Shown: in pieces, positions 1 to 9,178 of the stretch
How the letters are laid out: each line of letters begins with the position of its first letter
How positions within the stretch are numbered: position 1 is the first letter of the stretch
Assembly: GCF_001982635.1 (NCBI RefSeq)
Contig: NZ_MKFI01000003.1
Span: forward strand, 372,001-436,000
From: Bradyrhizobium mercantei
Lineage (GTDB): Bacteria; Pseudomonadota; Alphaproteobacteria; Rhizobiales; Xanthobacteraceae
Length of the DNA: 64,000 nt
Direction of reading: 5' to 3'
Notes under the pieces: model-generated
The model's input: the letters and a program-made list of their open reading frames with translations, nothing else
Told to the model about the DNA's origin: nothing
Databases searched by the model: none
Made by a program: the position numbers and the translations under genes

Positions 1-293
1 ATGACGAGGTGTTCGAGCTCGAGGACATCAACTCGGAGTTCGCCCAGGCCGACATCGCCTTCGTGATCGGCGCCAACGACGTCACCAACCCGGCGGCGGA
101 AGAGGACAAGACCTCGCCGATCTACGGCATGCCCGTGCTGCAGGTCTGGAAGGCCGGCACCGTGATGTTCATCAAGCGCTCGCTGGCCTCGGGCTATGCC
201 GGCATCGACAATCCGCTGTTCTACCGCGACAACACCATGATGTTGCTCGGCGACGCCAAGAAGGTCACCGAGAACATCGTCAAGGCGATGTAG
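1..293 (+). CDS. pntB: NAD(P) transhydrogenase subunit beta, C-terminal fragment
   Basis: This is the last 96 codons of an ORF that begins before the window. PntB is the membrane subunit of the proton-translocating transhydrogenase, which moves hydride between NADH and NADP+ using the proton gradient. The visible part is the soluble NADP(H)-binding domain III. It reads '[13 protein letters not shown]', then '[10 protein letters not shown]', then '[16 protein letters not shown]', all typical of the family C-terminus. It ends in TAG at 291-293. The partner pntA genes must lie upstream, outside the window. Identification is firm; nothing can be said about the start. Confidence 0.95.
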   Translation, partial: DEVFELEDINSEFAQADIAFVIGANDVTNPAAEEDKTSPIYGMPVLQVWKAGTVMFIKRSLASGYAGIDNPLFYRDNTMMLLGDAKKVTENIVKAM

Positions 294-305
294 GGCGGGC
301 GGCGA

Positions 306-407
306 ATGGCGCTGAACCGGGAGTGGCATCGCGCGCACCGCATGCCGCTTCCCGACAGCATCAAGGCGGACGTCGAGAAGCAGCTCAAGCTCCGCGGCAA
401 AAGATAG
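306..407 (+). CDS. Small conserved-type protein (33 aa)
   Basis: A 33-codon ORF starts 12 bases after the pntB stop, and 'gggcgggcggcg' just before the ATG could act as a ribosome site. The peptide begins MALNREWHRAHRMP and is basic. It resembles the short 'NREWHxxHRMP' proteins often seen in alphaproteobacteria, but that likeness is from memory and the function is unknown. It would be co-transcribed with pntB. It could also be chance coding in the 3' region. Confidence 0.35.
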   Translation: MALNREWHRAHRMPLPDSIKADVEKQLKLRGKR

Positions 408-422
408 CCGCGGCCACCTGAC

Positions 423-1241
423 ATGGCGCTGGCACTCGCAATCCTGAAATGGCTCGTGATCGCCGCGGCCGTCGTCTATCTCGGCGGCCTGGTGGCGCTG
501 TACGTCAAGCAGCGCGAATTGCTGTTTCCGGTCCCGCCGGTCGGGCGGACCGCGCCTGCCGCCGCCGGTCTTCCCGAAGCGGAAGAAGATGTCCTGACCA
601 CCGATGACGGCGAGAAGGTCATCGTCTGGCACGTGCCGGCGAAGCCGGGCCGTCCTGTCGTGCTGTTCTTTCCCGGCAATGGCGATTTCCTCGCCGGCCG
701 CGTAGCGCGCTTCAAGGCCATCACCGCCGACGGCACCGGGCTGGTGGCGCTGTCCTACCGCGGCTACGCCGGCTCGAGCGGATCTCCGAGCGAGCAGGGA
801 CTGCTGCGGGACGCGGCGGCGGCTTACGCCTTCGCCACCGCGCGCTACCGCGCCGAGCAAATCGTGCCCTGGGGATTCTCCCTCGGCACCGGCGTTGCGG
901 TCGCACTCGCCGCCGACCATCCAGTCGGCAAGCTGATCCTGGAGGCGCCCTATACATCGACGGCCGACGTCGCCGGCGCGCACTTCTGGTACGTGCCGGT
1001 CAGCCTATTGATGCGGGATCAATTCCACTCCGACCGGCGAATCACAGGCGTCACGGCGCCGCTCCTGATCATGCACGGCACCAACGATCCGGTGATCCCG
1101 ATCCGTTTCGGCGAGCGCCTGTTCAGCCTCGCCCATGAGCCCAAGCAATTCGTGCGCCTGCCCGGTGGCGGGCACGACGATCTCGACGATTTCGGTGCGA
1201 TGGCCACCGCGCGGCGGTTTATCGACGCCCCGAGAGGCTGA
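423..1241 (+). CDS. Alpha/beta hydrolase, membrane-anchored (BEM46/ABHD13-like)
   Basis: This 272-aa protein has one N-terminal hydrophobic segment (about residues 4-27) followed by an alpha/beta-hydrolase fold. The nucleophile elbow is GFSLGTG with Ser153. The oxyanion-side motif 'FFPGNG' is near residue 83. The acid is probably the Asp in 'GTNDPVIP' (about 220), and the histidine is in 'GGGHDDL' near the C-terminus. Length and layout match the BEM46/ABHD13-like group of putative serine hydrolases, whose substrates are unknown. It starts with ATG 15 bases after the small ORF's stop, so the genes may be read together. Peptidase or esterase activity cannot be separated from sequence. Confidence 0.8.
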   Translation: MALALAILKWLVIAAAVVYLGGLVALYVKQRELLFPVPPVGRTAPAAAGLPEAEEDVLTTDDGEKVIVWHVPAKPGRPVVLFFPGNGDFLAGRVARFKAITADGTGLVALSYRGYAGSSGSPSEQGLLRDAAAAYAFATARYRAEQIVPWGFSLGTGVAVALAADHPVGKLILEAPYTSTADVAGAHFWYVPVSLLMRDQFHSDRRITGVTAPLLIMHGTNDPVIPIRFGERLFSLAHEPKQFVRLPGGGHDDLDDFGAMATARRFIDAPRG

Positions 1242-1295
1242 CGGCAGCGATTGGCTGTCGCATACTCGGGGTCACTGAAGTAAGGGGACCCCACG

Positions 1296-2393
1296 ATGAG
1301 TGCACACGGACCGATGCCACGGTCGGCCTGGCTGTATCCCGTTCTGGCGGTCCTGTTGTTTGCCGCGGTCTCGGCCACCGGATACGGCTTCGCGCCATCG
1401 GCCCCCGGCTGGCTGTTCGCGGCCGTGCTGCTGGTGATCCTGTTCGGCACCGTGTTCGCGGCCGTCCACCACGCCGAAATGATCGCCGAGCGGATCGGCG
1501 AGCCGTTCGGCACCCTGCTCCTGACGCTCGCGGTGACCATCATCGAGGTGGCGCTGATCTCGACCATCATGCTGGGCGACACGCCGGCGCCGACCTTGGC
1601 GCGCGACACCGTGTTCGCGGTGGTGATGATCGTCTGCAACGGCCTGGTCGGGCTCTGCATCTTCATCGGCGGCATCCGCTACCGCGAGCAGGATTTCCAG
1701 ATCACCGGCGCCAACCTTTACCTCAGCGTGCTGTTCGTGCTCGCGACCATCACGCTCGATATGCCGAACTTCACGCTGACCGCGCCGGGGCCGGTCTATT
1801 CGGCCGCCCAGCTTGCCGTGATCAGCGTCGTGACCCTGCTGCTCTATGCGGTATTCCTCTACACCCAGACCATCCGCCACCGCGATTACTTCGTCAGCGG
1901 CGCCAATGAGGCGGCGGCACATGGCGAGGTGATGTCGGACCGCATGACGGCGATCAGCGTGGCCCTGCTGCTGGTGTCCCTGCTGGCGGTGGTGCTGCTG
2001 GCCAAGAAATTCTCGCTGGTGGTCGACGTCGTCACCGTCAAGATCGGCGCGCCGCCGGCCTTTGCCGGCCTGGTGGTGGCGGCCCTGATCCTGCTGCCCG
2101 AGAGCGTTGCCGCGGTGGCGGCGGCGCGCAAGAACGACCTGCAGAAGAGCATCAACCTCGCGCTGGGCTCCTCGATCGCCACCATCGGGCTCACGGTTCC
2201 CGCCGTGGCCCTTGCCGCCCATGTGCTCGACAAGCAGCTGGTGCTCGGGCTCAGCAACCAGCATATGCTGATCCTGCTGCTCACCTTCATGGTCAGCATG
2301 CTCACCTTCGGAACCGGCCGCACCAACATCCTGTTCGGGCTGGTTCACATGGTGGTGTTCGCGGTGTTCGTGTTCATGGTGTTCGTGCCCTAG
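1296..2393 (+). CDS. Calcium:proton antiporter, ChaA/y4hA type (copy 1)
   Basis: This 365-aa integral membrane protein of the Ca2+:cation antiporter (CaCA) superfamily has about ten hydrophobic helices. The two inverted-repeat acidic segments are visible: 'GEPFGTLLLTLAVTIIEVAL' (about residues 69-89) and 'LPESVAAVAAARKND' followed by 'ALGSSIATIGLTVP'. It should export Ca2+ (or Na+/K+) in exchange for protons at the inner membrane. The ribosome site is a GGGG tract about 8 bases before ATG. A clearly related gene lies at 19790-20866. Ion specificity cannot be read from the sequence. Confidence 0.88.
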   Translation: MSAHGPMPRSAWLYPVLAVLLFAAVSATGYGFAPSAPGWLFAAVLLVILFGTVFAAVHHAEMIAERIGEPFGTLLLTLAVTIIEVALISTIMLGDTPAPTLARDTVFAVVMIVCNGLVGLCIFIGGIRYREQDFQITGANLYLSVLFVLATITLDMPNFTLTAPGPVYSAAQLAVISVVTLLLYAVFLYTQTIRHRDYFVSGANEAAAHGEVMSDRMTAISVALLLVSLLAVVLLAKKFSLVVDVVTVKIGAPPAFAGLVVAALILLPESVAAVAAARKNDLQKSINLALGSSIATIGLTVPAVALAAHVLDKQLVLGLSNQHMLILLLTFMVSMLTFGTGRTNILFGLVHMVVFAVFVFMVFVP

Positions 2394-2433
2394 AGCATGA
2401 TCCGCTCAAACAAGAAACTTGGAGAAAGTGACG

Positions 2434-2718
2434 ATGCTCAGCGCCAAATCGGACGTGCAGGTGGATACCGCGGAGGTTCGCGTGACCGAATGGCGGCTCG
2501 CGCCGGGCAGCGCCACCGGCCACCACACCCATGAGATGGACTACGTCATCGTTCCGATCACGGCCGGCGAGATGACGATCGTGGCGCCGAACGGCGAGCG
2601 CTCGAAGGCCCAGCTCGGGGCCGGCAAGTCCTATTTCCGCAAGGCCGGGGTCCAGCACGACGTGCTGAACGAGACGGCTAGCGAGATCGTGTTCCTGGAG
2701 GTCGAACTTAAGCCGTGA
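2434..2718 (+). CDS. Cupin-domain protein
   Basis: This 94-aa single-domain cupin was given the ATG at 2434 because GGAGAA lies 7 bases upstream; a TTG at 2419 is less likely. Motif 1 is 'GSATGHHTHEMDYVIVP' with two His and an acidic residue. Motif 2 is near 'KAGVQHDVLNET' with the fourth ligand His. The protein therefore keeps a plausible metal site. Small cupins of this kind bind metal and act on or sense small molecules; the substrate is unknown. It follows the antiporter by 40 bases. Confidence 0.75.
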   Translation: MLSAKSDVQVDTAEVRVTEWRLAPGSATGHHTHEMDYVIVPITAGEMTIVAPNGERSKAQLGAGKSYFRKAGVQHDVLNETASEIVFLEVELKP

Positions 2719-2968
2719 CACGGCGCTTAACCCTGCACGCGCCGAATGGCAGCTCCGAGTCGGTGCGGCTGTGGAAATTCATAACCCGTTAACGGCTGCA
2801 CGATGAATTAAGAGGTGGATGCGGCCTACGCAGGGGGCGCCTCCGCTGAAACCAAAGTGACACCAAAGGTGACGTCGGAACGGGGGTTTGCCACCGATCC
2901 GACGCAGTTGATCCCTGAATGTGCCTCAAAGTTCCAGCATGAAATAACGGGGCGGGGAGTGGCAGGTC

Positions 2969-3850
2969 ATGCTGAGTTACCTGAAGAAATTCGTGATGGA
3001 CATCTTACCCTCGGTGGCAGCGACCATCATCGGGGCGTACATCGTCAATCACTACATCGTGGCCAAGCCGGACGTGCCGGCCACTGCTGCCGTGACCGCT
3101 GCCGTTGACCCCAAGGCGGATCCGAAAGCCGCCGCCAAGCCCGCCACCGTCGTCAGCAGCCTCCCGGAAGCCGGTGTGAAGGCCAAGGGCATGTCCGAGC
3201 GCACGCTGATCGAGCGGTCGGCGGCCGAGAAGGCCACCGTCACCGAGAAGCCCGCCGAGAAATCCGCCGACCCCAAATCCGCCGACTCCAAGCCTGATGC
3301 GCCGGCCGACACCGCCAGCATCCCCGCCGATACCCGCCACCATCCGGCGGCGCCCAAGGCGGTCGCGAAGGTGACGCCCCCCGCAGCACCGCAGCCGGCC
3401 GCGCCTGCGACGTCTGCCGCGCCGGCCGAGGCCGCGGCCACGCCGGAGGAAAACCGCGACGCCAACGATCTTGCGCGCGCCGCCATCGAGCGGCTGCGCA
3501 AGGAGCGTCCGCAGGAGGCCGCGCGCACCGATCTGGCTCGCCTGCCTGAGGCACAGCGTCCGGCAGCGACCACGTCGGCGATCCGGCCGTTGCCGCCGCC
3601 GATCATGGTGTCGAACCCGTCAACTGATAATGCCGATCAATCCGCGCAGCCGCGTCCGCCCTACGCCGCCAGCGCTCAGGATTCGAACCGGCTGACGCCG
3701 CCGGCCGACATTCCGGTCCCGGTGATCCAGGCGCCGCTCGACCTGCGCGCCGAGGCGGTCATGCCGGCGCCGAAGAACGAGCGCACGTCGGTGACCGACG
3801 ACATGTTCTCGGGCATGAAGTCGATGTTCCACGCCGTCCTGCCCAAGTAG
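2969..3850 (+). CDS. Membrane-anchored Ala/Pro/Lys-rich protein of unknown function
   Basis: This 293-aa protein has one N-terminal hydrophobic segment (about residues 10-27, 'ILPSVAATIIGAYIVNHYI'). A long low-complexity linker rich in Ala, Pro, Lys, Glu and Asp follows, and a short C-terminal piece ends 'DDMFSGMKSMFHAVLPK'. A GGGGAG site precedes the ATG. The layout suggests a single-pass protein with a disordered periplasmic or cytoplasmic tail. No catalytic domain is visible and I do not recognise the family. The upstream 250 bases (2719-2968) hold no convincing gene. Confidence 0.6.
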   Translation: MLSYLKKFVMDILPSVAATIIGAYIVNHYIVAKPDVPATAAVTAAVDPKADPKAAAKPATVVSSLPEAGVKAKGMSERTLIERSAAEKATVTEKPAEKSADPKSADSKPDAPADTASIPADTRHHPAAPKAVAKVTPPAAPQPAAPATSAAPAEAAATPEENRDANDLARAAIERLRKERPQEAARTDLARLPEAQRPAATTSAIRPLPPPIMVSNPSTDNADQSAQPRPPYAASAQDSNRLTPPADIPVPVIQAPLDLRAEAVMPAPKNERTSVTDDMFSGMKSMFHAVLPK

Positions 3851-3918
3851 TCCTGCTGAAGCAAGCCTGAGACTAAAGCGCGATGAGTTTTGGTTGAAAC
3901 GGCTTGGCGCGGTCTTGG

Positions 3919-4048
3919 TTCACCTCTCCCCGCCGGGGAGAGGTCGGATTGCGAAGCAATCCGGGTGAGGGCTCTTGCTCACTCGATAGACCGTAACCCC
4001 TCACCCGATTTGCTGCGCAAATCGACCTCTCCCAAGGGAGAGGTGAAC
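3919..4048. repeat. Paired-hairpin intergenic repeat, family A
   Basis: Two hairpins of the form 'cacctctcccc...ggggagaggt' flank a variable centre, and each arm also carries 'gattgcgaagcaatc' or 'gatttgctgcgcaaatc' palindromes. The whole unit is a large imperfect inverted repeat. Related units lie at 6351-6477 and 24013-24138. Here it sits between convergent genes, so it may serve as a bidirectional terminator. Confidence 0.85.
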
Positions 4049-4087
4049 TTTCGACGCCGTTACAGCTCAACTTAATCTCACCAGGCT

Positions 4088-4747
4088 TTATCCGCCGGTG
4101 CGCGCCAGTCCGCTGCGCGCGCTGACGTCATTTGGCCGCAGCGCGAGCGCGCGATTGTAGGACGCCGCCGCCTTGGCCCTGTCGCCGAGCTTCTCATAGG
4201 TCTGGCCGCGCACGTTCCACGCCGCGGCGTTGTTTGGATCGGCCTGCACGGCCTCGTCGAGGTCGGCGGCGGCCTGCTTGGCATTGTCGAGGGCAAGGTG
4301 GCTGGTGGCGCGGCCGACCAGCGGCTCGGCCTTCTGCGGCGACAGCCCGCTGGCCGCCGTGAAATCGTCGATCGCCTGCTGATGCTGGCCGCGGCTCTGA
4401 TAGATCAGCGCGCGGCCGTAGAGCGCCTGGATGTTGTAAGGGTCGGCCGTCAGCGCCTGTTCGAACTCCGCCATCGCTTCGTCGAGCTTGCCGGAGCGCG
4501 CCAGCACCTGCGCACGCGTGGTGTGATCCTTGGCGCTGTTGACGTCCTGCGGCGTGATGGTGTCAGCAGCCGGCTTTTCGGCGGTAGCAGCCGGTTTCGG
4601 CTTGTCGTCCGAACCCCATGATCCCAAGTCGAAGGAGCAGCCGGCGAGCGGCAGGCCGAGAACCAGTGCAATGACGACGAGCTGCGGCGCGCGACGATGG
4701 TGCGCGGGTTCTGGAAGGAAGCGGTGGGGTGCCGGATCAGCCATCAT
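4088..4747 (-). CDS. TPR-repeat lipoprotein
   Basis: This 219-aa protein has an N-terminal signal segment ending in the lipobox LPLAGC (Cys37), so it is predicted to be lipid-anchored. From about residue 75 onward it has at least four tetratricopeptide repeats, such as 'EFEQALTADPYNIQALYGRA' and 'AVQADPNNAAAWNVRGQ'. TPR domains mediate protein contacts; the partner is unknown. The linker after the lipobox is Lys/Ala/Pro-rich. The signal peptide has a long charged N-region of about 20 residues, so a start at Met2 or further in is possible. Confidence 0.8.
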   Translation of the reverse strand: MMADPAPHRFLPEPAHHRRAPQLVVIALVLGLPLAGCSFDLGSWGSDDKPKPAATAEKPAADTITPQDVNSAKDHTTRAQVLARSGKLDEAMAEFEQALTADPYNIQALYGRALIYQSRGQHQQAIDDFTAASGLSPQKAEPLVGRATSHLALDNAKQAAADLDEAVQADPNNAAAWNVRGQTYEKLGDRAKAAASYNRALALRPNDVSARSGLARTGG

Positions 4748-4812
4748 GCAAAATGCTCTTGCCGGTCGTTTTGCATGGGTACCCCGGAACGCGGCCTGCT
4801 TCCAAACGACAA

Positions 4813-4831
4813 CGCGGGCCCGTGGCCCGCG
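4813..4831 (-). terminator. Probable rpsU terminator hairpin
   Basis: A perfect 8-bp stem with a 3-base loop (CGCGGGCC / GGCCCGCG) lies 30 bases past the rpsU stop. On the minus strand it is followed by a modest T-rich stretch (GTTGTCGTTTGG). This fits an intrinsic terminator, though the U tract is weak. Confidence 0.6.
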
Positions 4832-4860
4832 CTGTTAGACTTCCATATCGGTAAAACGGT

Positions 4861-5157
4861 TCAGCGGGGGCCGCGACCGGCGCCTGCACCACCGCTACGG
4901 CCACCGCGATCGCCACCGGGACCCGCGCCGAACACCGGCTTCGGCTTCATCGGCAGCAGGCCTTCGCGCTGCAGCTTCTTGCGCGCCAGCTTGCGTGCGC
5001 GGCGCACGGCTTCGGCCTTTTCACGGGCCTTCTTCTCGGAGGGCTTTTCGTAGTGACCGCGGAGCTTCATCTCGCGGAAAATGCCCTCGCGCTGCATCTT
5101 CTTCTTCAGCGCCTTCAGGGCTTGGTCGACATTGTTATCGCGGACGAGAACCTGCAC
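4861..5157 (-). CDS. rpsU: 30S ribosomal protein S21 with Gly/Arg-rich tail
   Basis: S21 is a small-subunit protein that helps mRNA engage the ribosome. I chose the GTG at 5157 because translation then begins '[20 protein letters not shown]', the standard S21 N-terminus, and AGAGGA lies 8 bases upstream. The body (about residues 1-70) is canonical, with a basic '[20 protein letters not shown]' helix. After that comes '[17 protein letters not shown]' and a tail of Gly, Arg, Asp and Ala. The total of 98 aa is longer than the roughly 70 aa of the E. coli protein. Confidence 0.95.
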   Translation of the reverse strand: MQVLVRDNNVDQALKALKKKMQREGIFREMKLRGHYEKPSEKKAREKAEAVRRARKLARKKLQREGLLPMKPKPVFGAGPGGDRGGRSGGAGAGRGPR

Positions 5158-5421
5158 GCGGCATCCTCTTTTGAATTGATCGGTTCGGAATTCTGGCGAG
5201 GTGAAGGGGCGGCAAAAGGCCTGCCTCTTAACCCTAGGCGCGCGCATGTATCAGACAAACGCGCAGATGTCCACCGGTCACGTGACTTTCGGGCCTAGTA
5301 AAGCCACGAAATGGGGCGAAAATGCCATTGTGCGGCCCTGATTTGGGTGGTTTGGCGCCCGGATGAAGGCCGCTCCCGGCGTTTTGGATGACCCGGGCAT
5401 TGGAAATAGGGGAGATGCCAC

Positions 5422-6144
5422 ATGGATATGAAGAAATACGCTGCCGAAGCTATCGGTACGTTCTGGCTCACATTCGCTGGCTGCGGCAGCGCGGTCATCG
5501 CGGCCGGCTTTCCGCAGGTCGGGATCGGCCTGGTCGGCGTGTCATTGGCCTTCGGTCTGAGTGTCGTGACCATGGCCTACGCGATCGGCCATATCTCGGG
5601 TTGCCACCTCAACCCGGCCGTGACGGTCGGGCTCGCTGCGGGCGGGCGTTTCCCCGGCGGCCAGGTGCTGCCCTACATCATCGCGCAGGTTGCGGGCGCA
5701 ATCGTCGCGGCCTGGCTGCTCTATGTGATCGCGAGCGGTGCGCCCGGCTTCGACGTCAGCAAGGGCTTCGCCTCCAACGGCTATGACGCCCATTCACCGG
5801 GCCAATACAGCATGGTGGTGTGCTTCATCACCGAAGTGGTGATGACCATGATGTTCCTGTTCATCATCATGGGTTCGACCCATGGCAAGGCGCCGGCCGG
5901 CTTCGCGCCGCTCGCGATCGGCCTCGCGCTGGTGATGATCCATCTCGTCAGCATTCCCGTCACCAACACCTCGGTGAACCCGGCGCGCAGCACCGGGCCG
6001 GCGCTGTTCGTCGGCGGCTGGGCGCTGGCGCAGCTCTGGATGTTCTGGGTCGCGCCCTTGATCGGCGGTGCGCTCGGCGGCGTGATCTATCGCTGGCTCA
6101 GCGACGAGCCGACCGGCATCGTCGCCGGCGTCAAGACGGCGTGA
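5422..6144 (+). CDS. aqpZ: Aquaporin Z
   Basis: This 240-aa water channel of the MIP family has six membrane helices and two half-helices carrying NPA motifs at residues 64-66 ('HLNPAVTVG') and 186-188 ('SVNPARSTG'). The selectivity-filter residues match water-specific AqpZ: Phe44, His174, Thr183 and Arg189. It therefore should pass water rather than glycerol. GGGGAG lies about 8 bases before ATG. It is divergent from rpsU, with 264 bases between the starts, and appears monocistronic. Confidence 0.96.
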   Translation: MDMKKYAAEAIGTFWLTFAGCGSAVIAAGFPQVGIGLVGVSLAFGLSVVTMAYAIGHISGCHLNPAVTVGLAAGGRFPGGQVLPYIIAQVAGAIVAAWLLYVIASGAPGFDVSKGFASNGYDAHSPGQYSMVVCFITEVVMTMMFLFIIMGSTHGKAPAGFAPLAIGLALVMIHLVSIPVTNTSVNPARSTGPALFVGGWALAQLWMFWVAPLIGGALGGVIYRWLSDEPTGIVAGVKTA

Positions 6145-6528
6145 TCGGCCAGAGCGTTTTCGAGCGAAGTGGATGCCGGTTCGCGTGGAGAAAACGCGTC
6201 AAAGCACAAAGCTAGAGCATCGGTTCTGATTTAACCGATGCTCGAACGGGATCGTGGCTGCGACGATCCCGACGACGCTAGAGCGCAATGAAGGTCTCAT
6301 CGCGCTCCAGCGCGTGATGCGATTAGGTCGAGCGGGATCGGCAGTGCAAGTTCACCTCTCCCTTGGGAGAGGTCGGCGCGCAGCGCCGGGTGAGGGGTTA
6401 CAGTCCCTCGTTGGAGCTGCGGCCCCTCACCCGATTTGCTTCGCAAATCGACCTCTCCCCAAGGGGAGAGGTGAAGCGAGCGCGTGGCGAAAGCGACTTG
6501 ATCTAAACTCGTCGCGCTCTAGCAGAAT
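6145..6528. repeat. Intergenic region made of palindromic repeats
   Basis: This 384-base gap between aqpZ and purK holds no gene. It contains a 'cgttttcgagcgaagtgg' type element (6153-6200), a perfect 11-bp inverted repeat with a 7-base loop (6215-6243, arms GAGCATCGGTT/AACCGATGCTC), and a family A paired-hairpin unit at 6351-6477. The 6215 hairpin could end aqpZ transcription, although no T tract follows. Confidence 0.8.
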
Positions 6529-7638
6529 TTACGGCTTGCGGGCCGGCGTCACTTCGGTGACGTGCCCCATCTTGCGGCCGGGGCGCGGCGTGCCCTTGCC
6601 GTACAGATGCACGGTGGCGCCGGGAACGGTGAGCCACTGCTCGTAGCTCAGGATGTCGTCGCCGATCAAATTGGTCATGGTGACCACCTCGCCGTGACGC
6701 ACCGGCTTGCCGAGCGGCCAGCCGGCGATCGCGCGGATGTGCTGCTCGAACTGTGAGATCGAGGCGCCGTCGAGCGTCCAGTGGCCGGAATTGTGTACGC
6801 GCGGTGCGATCTCGTTGACCAGCACCGTCGCGCTGCCGCCATTGCCCGGCACCACGAACATCTCCACCGCAAGCACGCCGACATAGTCGAGCGCCGACGC
6901 GATCTTTTCGGCGATCGCCCGGGCCTGCGCGGCGAGCGCTTCGGGGATCGCAGCCGGCGCGCGGGAAATCTTCAGGATATGGTCGCGGTGCTCGTTCTCG
7001 GTGACGTCGAAGCATTCGACCTCGCCGGATGCGGAGCGGGCCGCGATCACCGAGATCTCGCGCTCGAACGGCACGAAGGCCTCGAGGATCGCCGACTTGG
7101 TGCCGAGGTCCTCCCAGACCTGCTCAAGGTCGTCGCCCGCGCGGATGATGGCCTGGCCCTTGCCGTCATAGCCGAAGCGGCGGGTCTTGATCACCGCGGG
7201 CAGGCCGATCCGTTCGATCGCGCTGCGCAGCGTGGCGACCGAGGAGACGTCGGCATAATCGGCGGTGCCGATGCCGAGCTTGCTGATGAAATCCTTCTCG
7301 ATCAGGCGGTCCTGCGTGGTCTCGAGGATCTTGTAGGCGGGCAGCACCGGGCGGCGCGCAGCGAGCACCATCGCGGTCGCGGCCGGCACGTTCTCGAATT
7401 CATAGGTGACGACGTCGACGTCGTTGGCGAACAGCTCGAGCGCCTCGACGTCGGCATATTCCGCGCAGGTCGCGTGCTGCACCACGTCGAAGGCCGGCGA
7501 GTCCGGATCCGGCGAAAACACCTGGCAGCGCAGCCCGAGCCGCGCCGCGGCCATTGCCAGCATCCGGCCCAATTGTCCGCCGCCGAGGATTCCGATGGTG
7601 TCGCCCGGCTTCAGCTTCACTCCGTTCGAAGCCGTCAC
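6529..7638 (-). CDS. purK: 5-(carboxyamino)imidazole ribonucleotide synthase
   Basis: PurK is an ATP-grasp enzyme that carboxylates AIR with bicarbonate and ATP to give N5-CAIR in purine synthesis. This 369-aa protein opens with the PurK N-terminus '[17 protein letters not shown]'. It contains '[14 protein letters not shown]' (ATP-grasp loop) and the ligand segment '[15 protein letters not shown]'. Its start overlaps the purE stop by four bases (ATGA), so the two are translationally coupled. Identity is secure. Confidence 0.96.
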   Translation of the reverse strand: MTASNGVKLKPGDTIGILGGGQLGRMLAMAAARLGLRCQVFSPDPDSPAFDVVQHATCAEYADVEALELFANDVDVVTYEFENVPAATAMVLAARRPVLPAYKILETTQDRLIEKDFISKLGIGTADYADVSSVATLRSAIERIGLPAVIKTRRFGYDGKGQAIIRAGDDLEQVWEDLGTKSAILEAFVPFEREISVIAARSASGEVECFDVTENEHRDHILKISRAPAAIPEALAAQARAIAEKIASALDYVGVLAVEMFVVPGNGGSATVLVNEIAPRVHNSGHWTLDGASISQFEQHIRAIAGWPLGKPVRHGEVVTMTNLIGDDILSYEQWLTVPGATVHLYGKGTPRPGRKMGHVTEVTPARKP

Positions 7639-8123
7639 GCCGCGCCCTCCGGATGGTCCTTGACCGCATCGGTCTGCTGTTTGCGCCAGGCCGCAAGGCG
7701 GGCCGACAAGGCCGGATCGCTGAGCGCGAGCACGCTCGCCGCGAGCAGCGCGGCATTGATCGCGCCGGGCTTGCCGATCGCCAGCGTCCCGACCGGGATC
7801 CCGGCCGGCATCTGCACGATCGAATAGAGCGAATCGACGCCCGACAGCGCCTTCGATTCGACGGGAACCCCGAACACCGGAAGCTCCGTCAGCGCGGCCG
7901 TCATGCCCGGCAGATGCGCGGCACCGCCGGCGCCGGCAATGATCACCTTGTGGCCGGCAGCCTTGGCGCCCTTGGCGAAGGCGTAGAGCCGATCGGGGGT
8001 GCGGTGGGCCGAAACGATGCGCGTTTCGCAGGCAATACCGAGCGCAGCCAGCGTCTCGGCGGCATGGCGCATGGTTTCCCAGTCGGACTGGCTTCCCATG
8101 ATGATGGCGATCGGAGCGGTCAT
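7635..8123 (-). CDS. purE: N5-CAIR mutase
   Basis: PurE converts N5-CAIR to CAIR, the step after PurK. This 162-aa protein carries the class I signature '[10 protein letters not shown]', 'SAHRTPDR' and '[11 protein letters not shown]', and ends at the usual family length. It is the first gene of a purE-purK operon on the minus strand. It is divergent from the diguanylate cyclase gene, with a 145-base gap that should hold both promoters; I could not single out a box. Confidence 0.96.
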   Translation of the reverse strand: MTAPIAIIMGSQSDWETMRHAAETLAALGIACETRIVSAHRTPDRLYAFAKGAKAAGHKVIIAGAGGAAHLPGMTAALTELPVFGVPVESKALSGVDSLYSIVQMPAGIPVGTLAIGKPGAINAALLAASVLALSDPALSARLAAWRKQQTDAVKDHPEGAA

Positions 8124-8268
8124 CTCTTCAATTCTGTTCAGGAATCCAAAAGCATAGGCCGATTATAGGGGCGGCCCGGTTCTCATCCAAGGCGTGGCAA
8201 GGGAGATAGAATGGACTATCCTGTCTTGGTGAATCCCGGCAAGCCTTCATAAGCAGGCCTCAACAAGG

Positions 8269-9000
8269 ATGCGCATGAAGAAGAAGACGAAGGCAACCGC
8301 CTCCGGGGCGGCAAAACGACGAAAAGGCGCGACCGCCGCGCGCAAATCCGCATCCGGCAAATCTGGAACCAAACGGGCTGGAACCAAACGGGCTGACGCC
8401 AAAGCGGCGGGAACTGAAGCTTCCACGCGGGGCGCGGTCGCATCCGGCGACAAATCCACGATCCGCAAATTGCGGGCGCAGCTGGCGCGGGCCCAGGCCC
8501 GGATCGAGGAGCTGCAGGCCTCCGCCGAGACCGACTTCCTGCTCGACATCCTGAACCGGCGCGGCTTCGAGCGCGAGCTCGCCCGCTCGCTCTCCTTCAT
8601 CAAGCGCTACCAGGCCTCCGGCGCGCTGATCGTGCTCGACGTCGACCGCCTCAAGCCGATCAACGATGCCTACGGGCATGCGGCGGGCGATGAAGTCCTG
8701 AAGGCGATCGTTGCTGCGATATCGGACCAGATACGCGCCTCCGACGTGATCGGTCGTCTCGGCGGCGACGAATTCGCCGTGCTGCTGTGGAATCTCAGCG
8801 AGACCGATGCCCGCGCCAAGGCGGCCGCGCTGGAAGACGCGATCGATCGCCTGACCTTCGTGTTCCGTAACAGCCATGTTTCCGCGGGCGCCTCCGCAGG
8901 CGTTGCGATCCTCACCGCGCATTCGGATCTCGATCGCGTCCTCGATGAGGCCGATCGCGCGATGTATGTGCGCAAGGCGCAGCGGCGCCATGAATCCTAG
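8269..9000 (+). CDS. GGDEF-domain diguanylate cyclase
   Basis: This 243-aa protein has a Lys/Ala/Thr-rich, probably disordered N-terminus (residues 1-65) with a short repeat ('GTKRAGTKRAD'). A short coiled coil (about 65-87) and one GGDEF domain follow. The active-site motif is intact (RLGGDEF, residues 163-169), and the product-inhibition I-site RASD lies five residues ahead (156-159). It should make cyclic di-GMP and be feedback-inhibited. There is no recognisable sensor domain, so its activity may depend on partners binding the basic tail. The stop is followed directly by a palindromic repeat. Confidence 0.9.
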   Translation: MRMKKKTKATASGAAKRRKGATAARKSASGKSGTKRAGTKRADAKAAGTEASTRGAVASGDKSTIRKLRAQLARAQARIEELQASAETDFLLDILNRRGFERELARSLSFIKRYQASGALIVLDVDRLKPINDAYGHAAGDEVLKAIVAAISDQIRASDVIGRLGGDEFAVLLWNLSETDARAKAAALEDAIDRLTFVFRNSHVSAGASAGVAILTAHSDLDRVLDEADRAMYVRKAQRRHES

Positions 9001-9140
9001 AGCGTGATCCGGAAAAGTGCGCAGCGGTTTTCCGAAAAGATCATGCTCAAACAAGGGGCATGATCCGGAAAAGCGCGCAGTGGTTTTCCCTCGCGACAAA
9101 CGCGGAGCGTTTGCGCGGAGATCATGCTCAAACAAAAGCG
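9001..9140. repeat. Two 'catgatccggaaaag' repeat units, family F
   Basis: Two tandem imperfect copies (about 9001-9056 and 9058-9137) each start 'gcatgatccggaaaag..gcgcag.ggttttcc' (the first copy has 'gcgtgatcc') and end 'gatcatgctcaaacaa', forming long inverted repeats. Truncated relatives follow the stops at 2393 and 23990 ('tagagcatgat'). They lie between convergent genes and may act as terminators. Repeats of this form are common in Bradyrhizobium genomes. Confidence 0.75.
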
Positions 9141-9178
9141 CAATGATGATGCGACCCGATCCCATTGCGCTTGAGAGA

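Noticed and set aside
1272..2348. Long minus-strand ORF (358 aa) opposite the first antiporter
   Set aside because: His/Gln/Arg-rich translation typical of antisense to GC-rich genes; the plus-strand antiporter is certain.
2815..3108. 97-aa ORF upstream of the Ala/Pro-rich protein gene
   Set aside because: Overlaps its start in another frame, lacks a ribosome site and motif.
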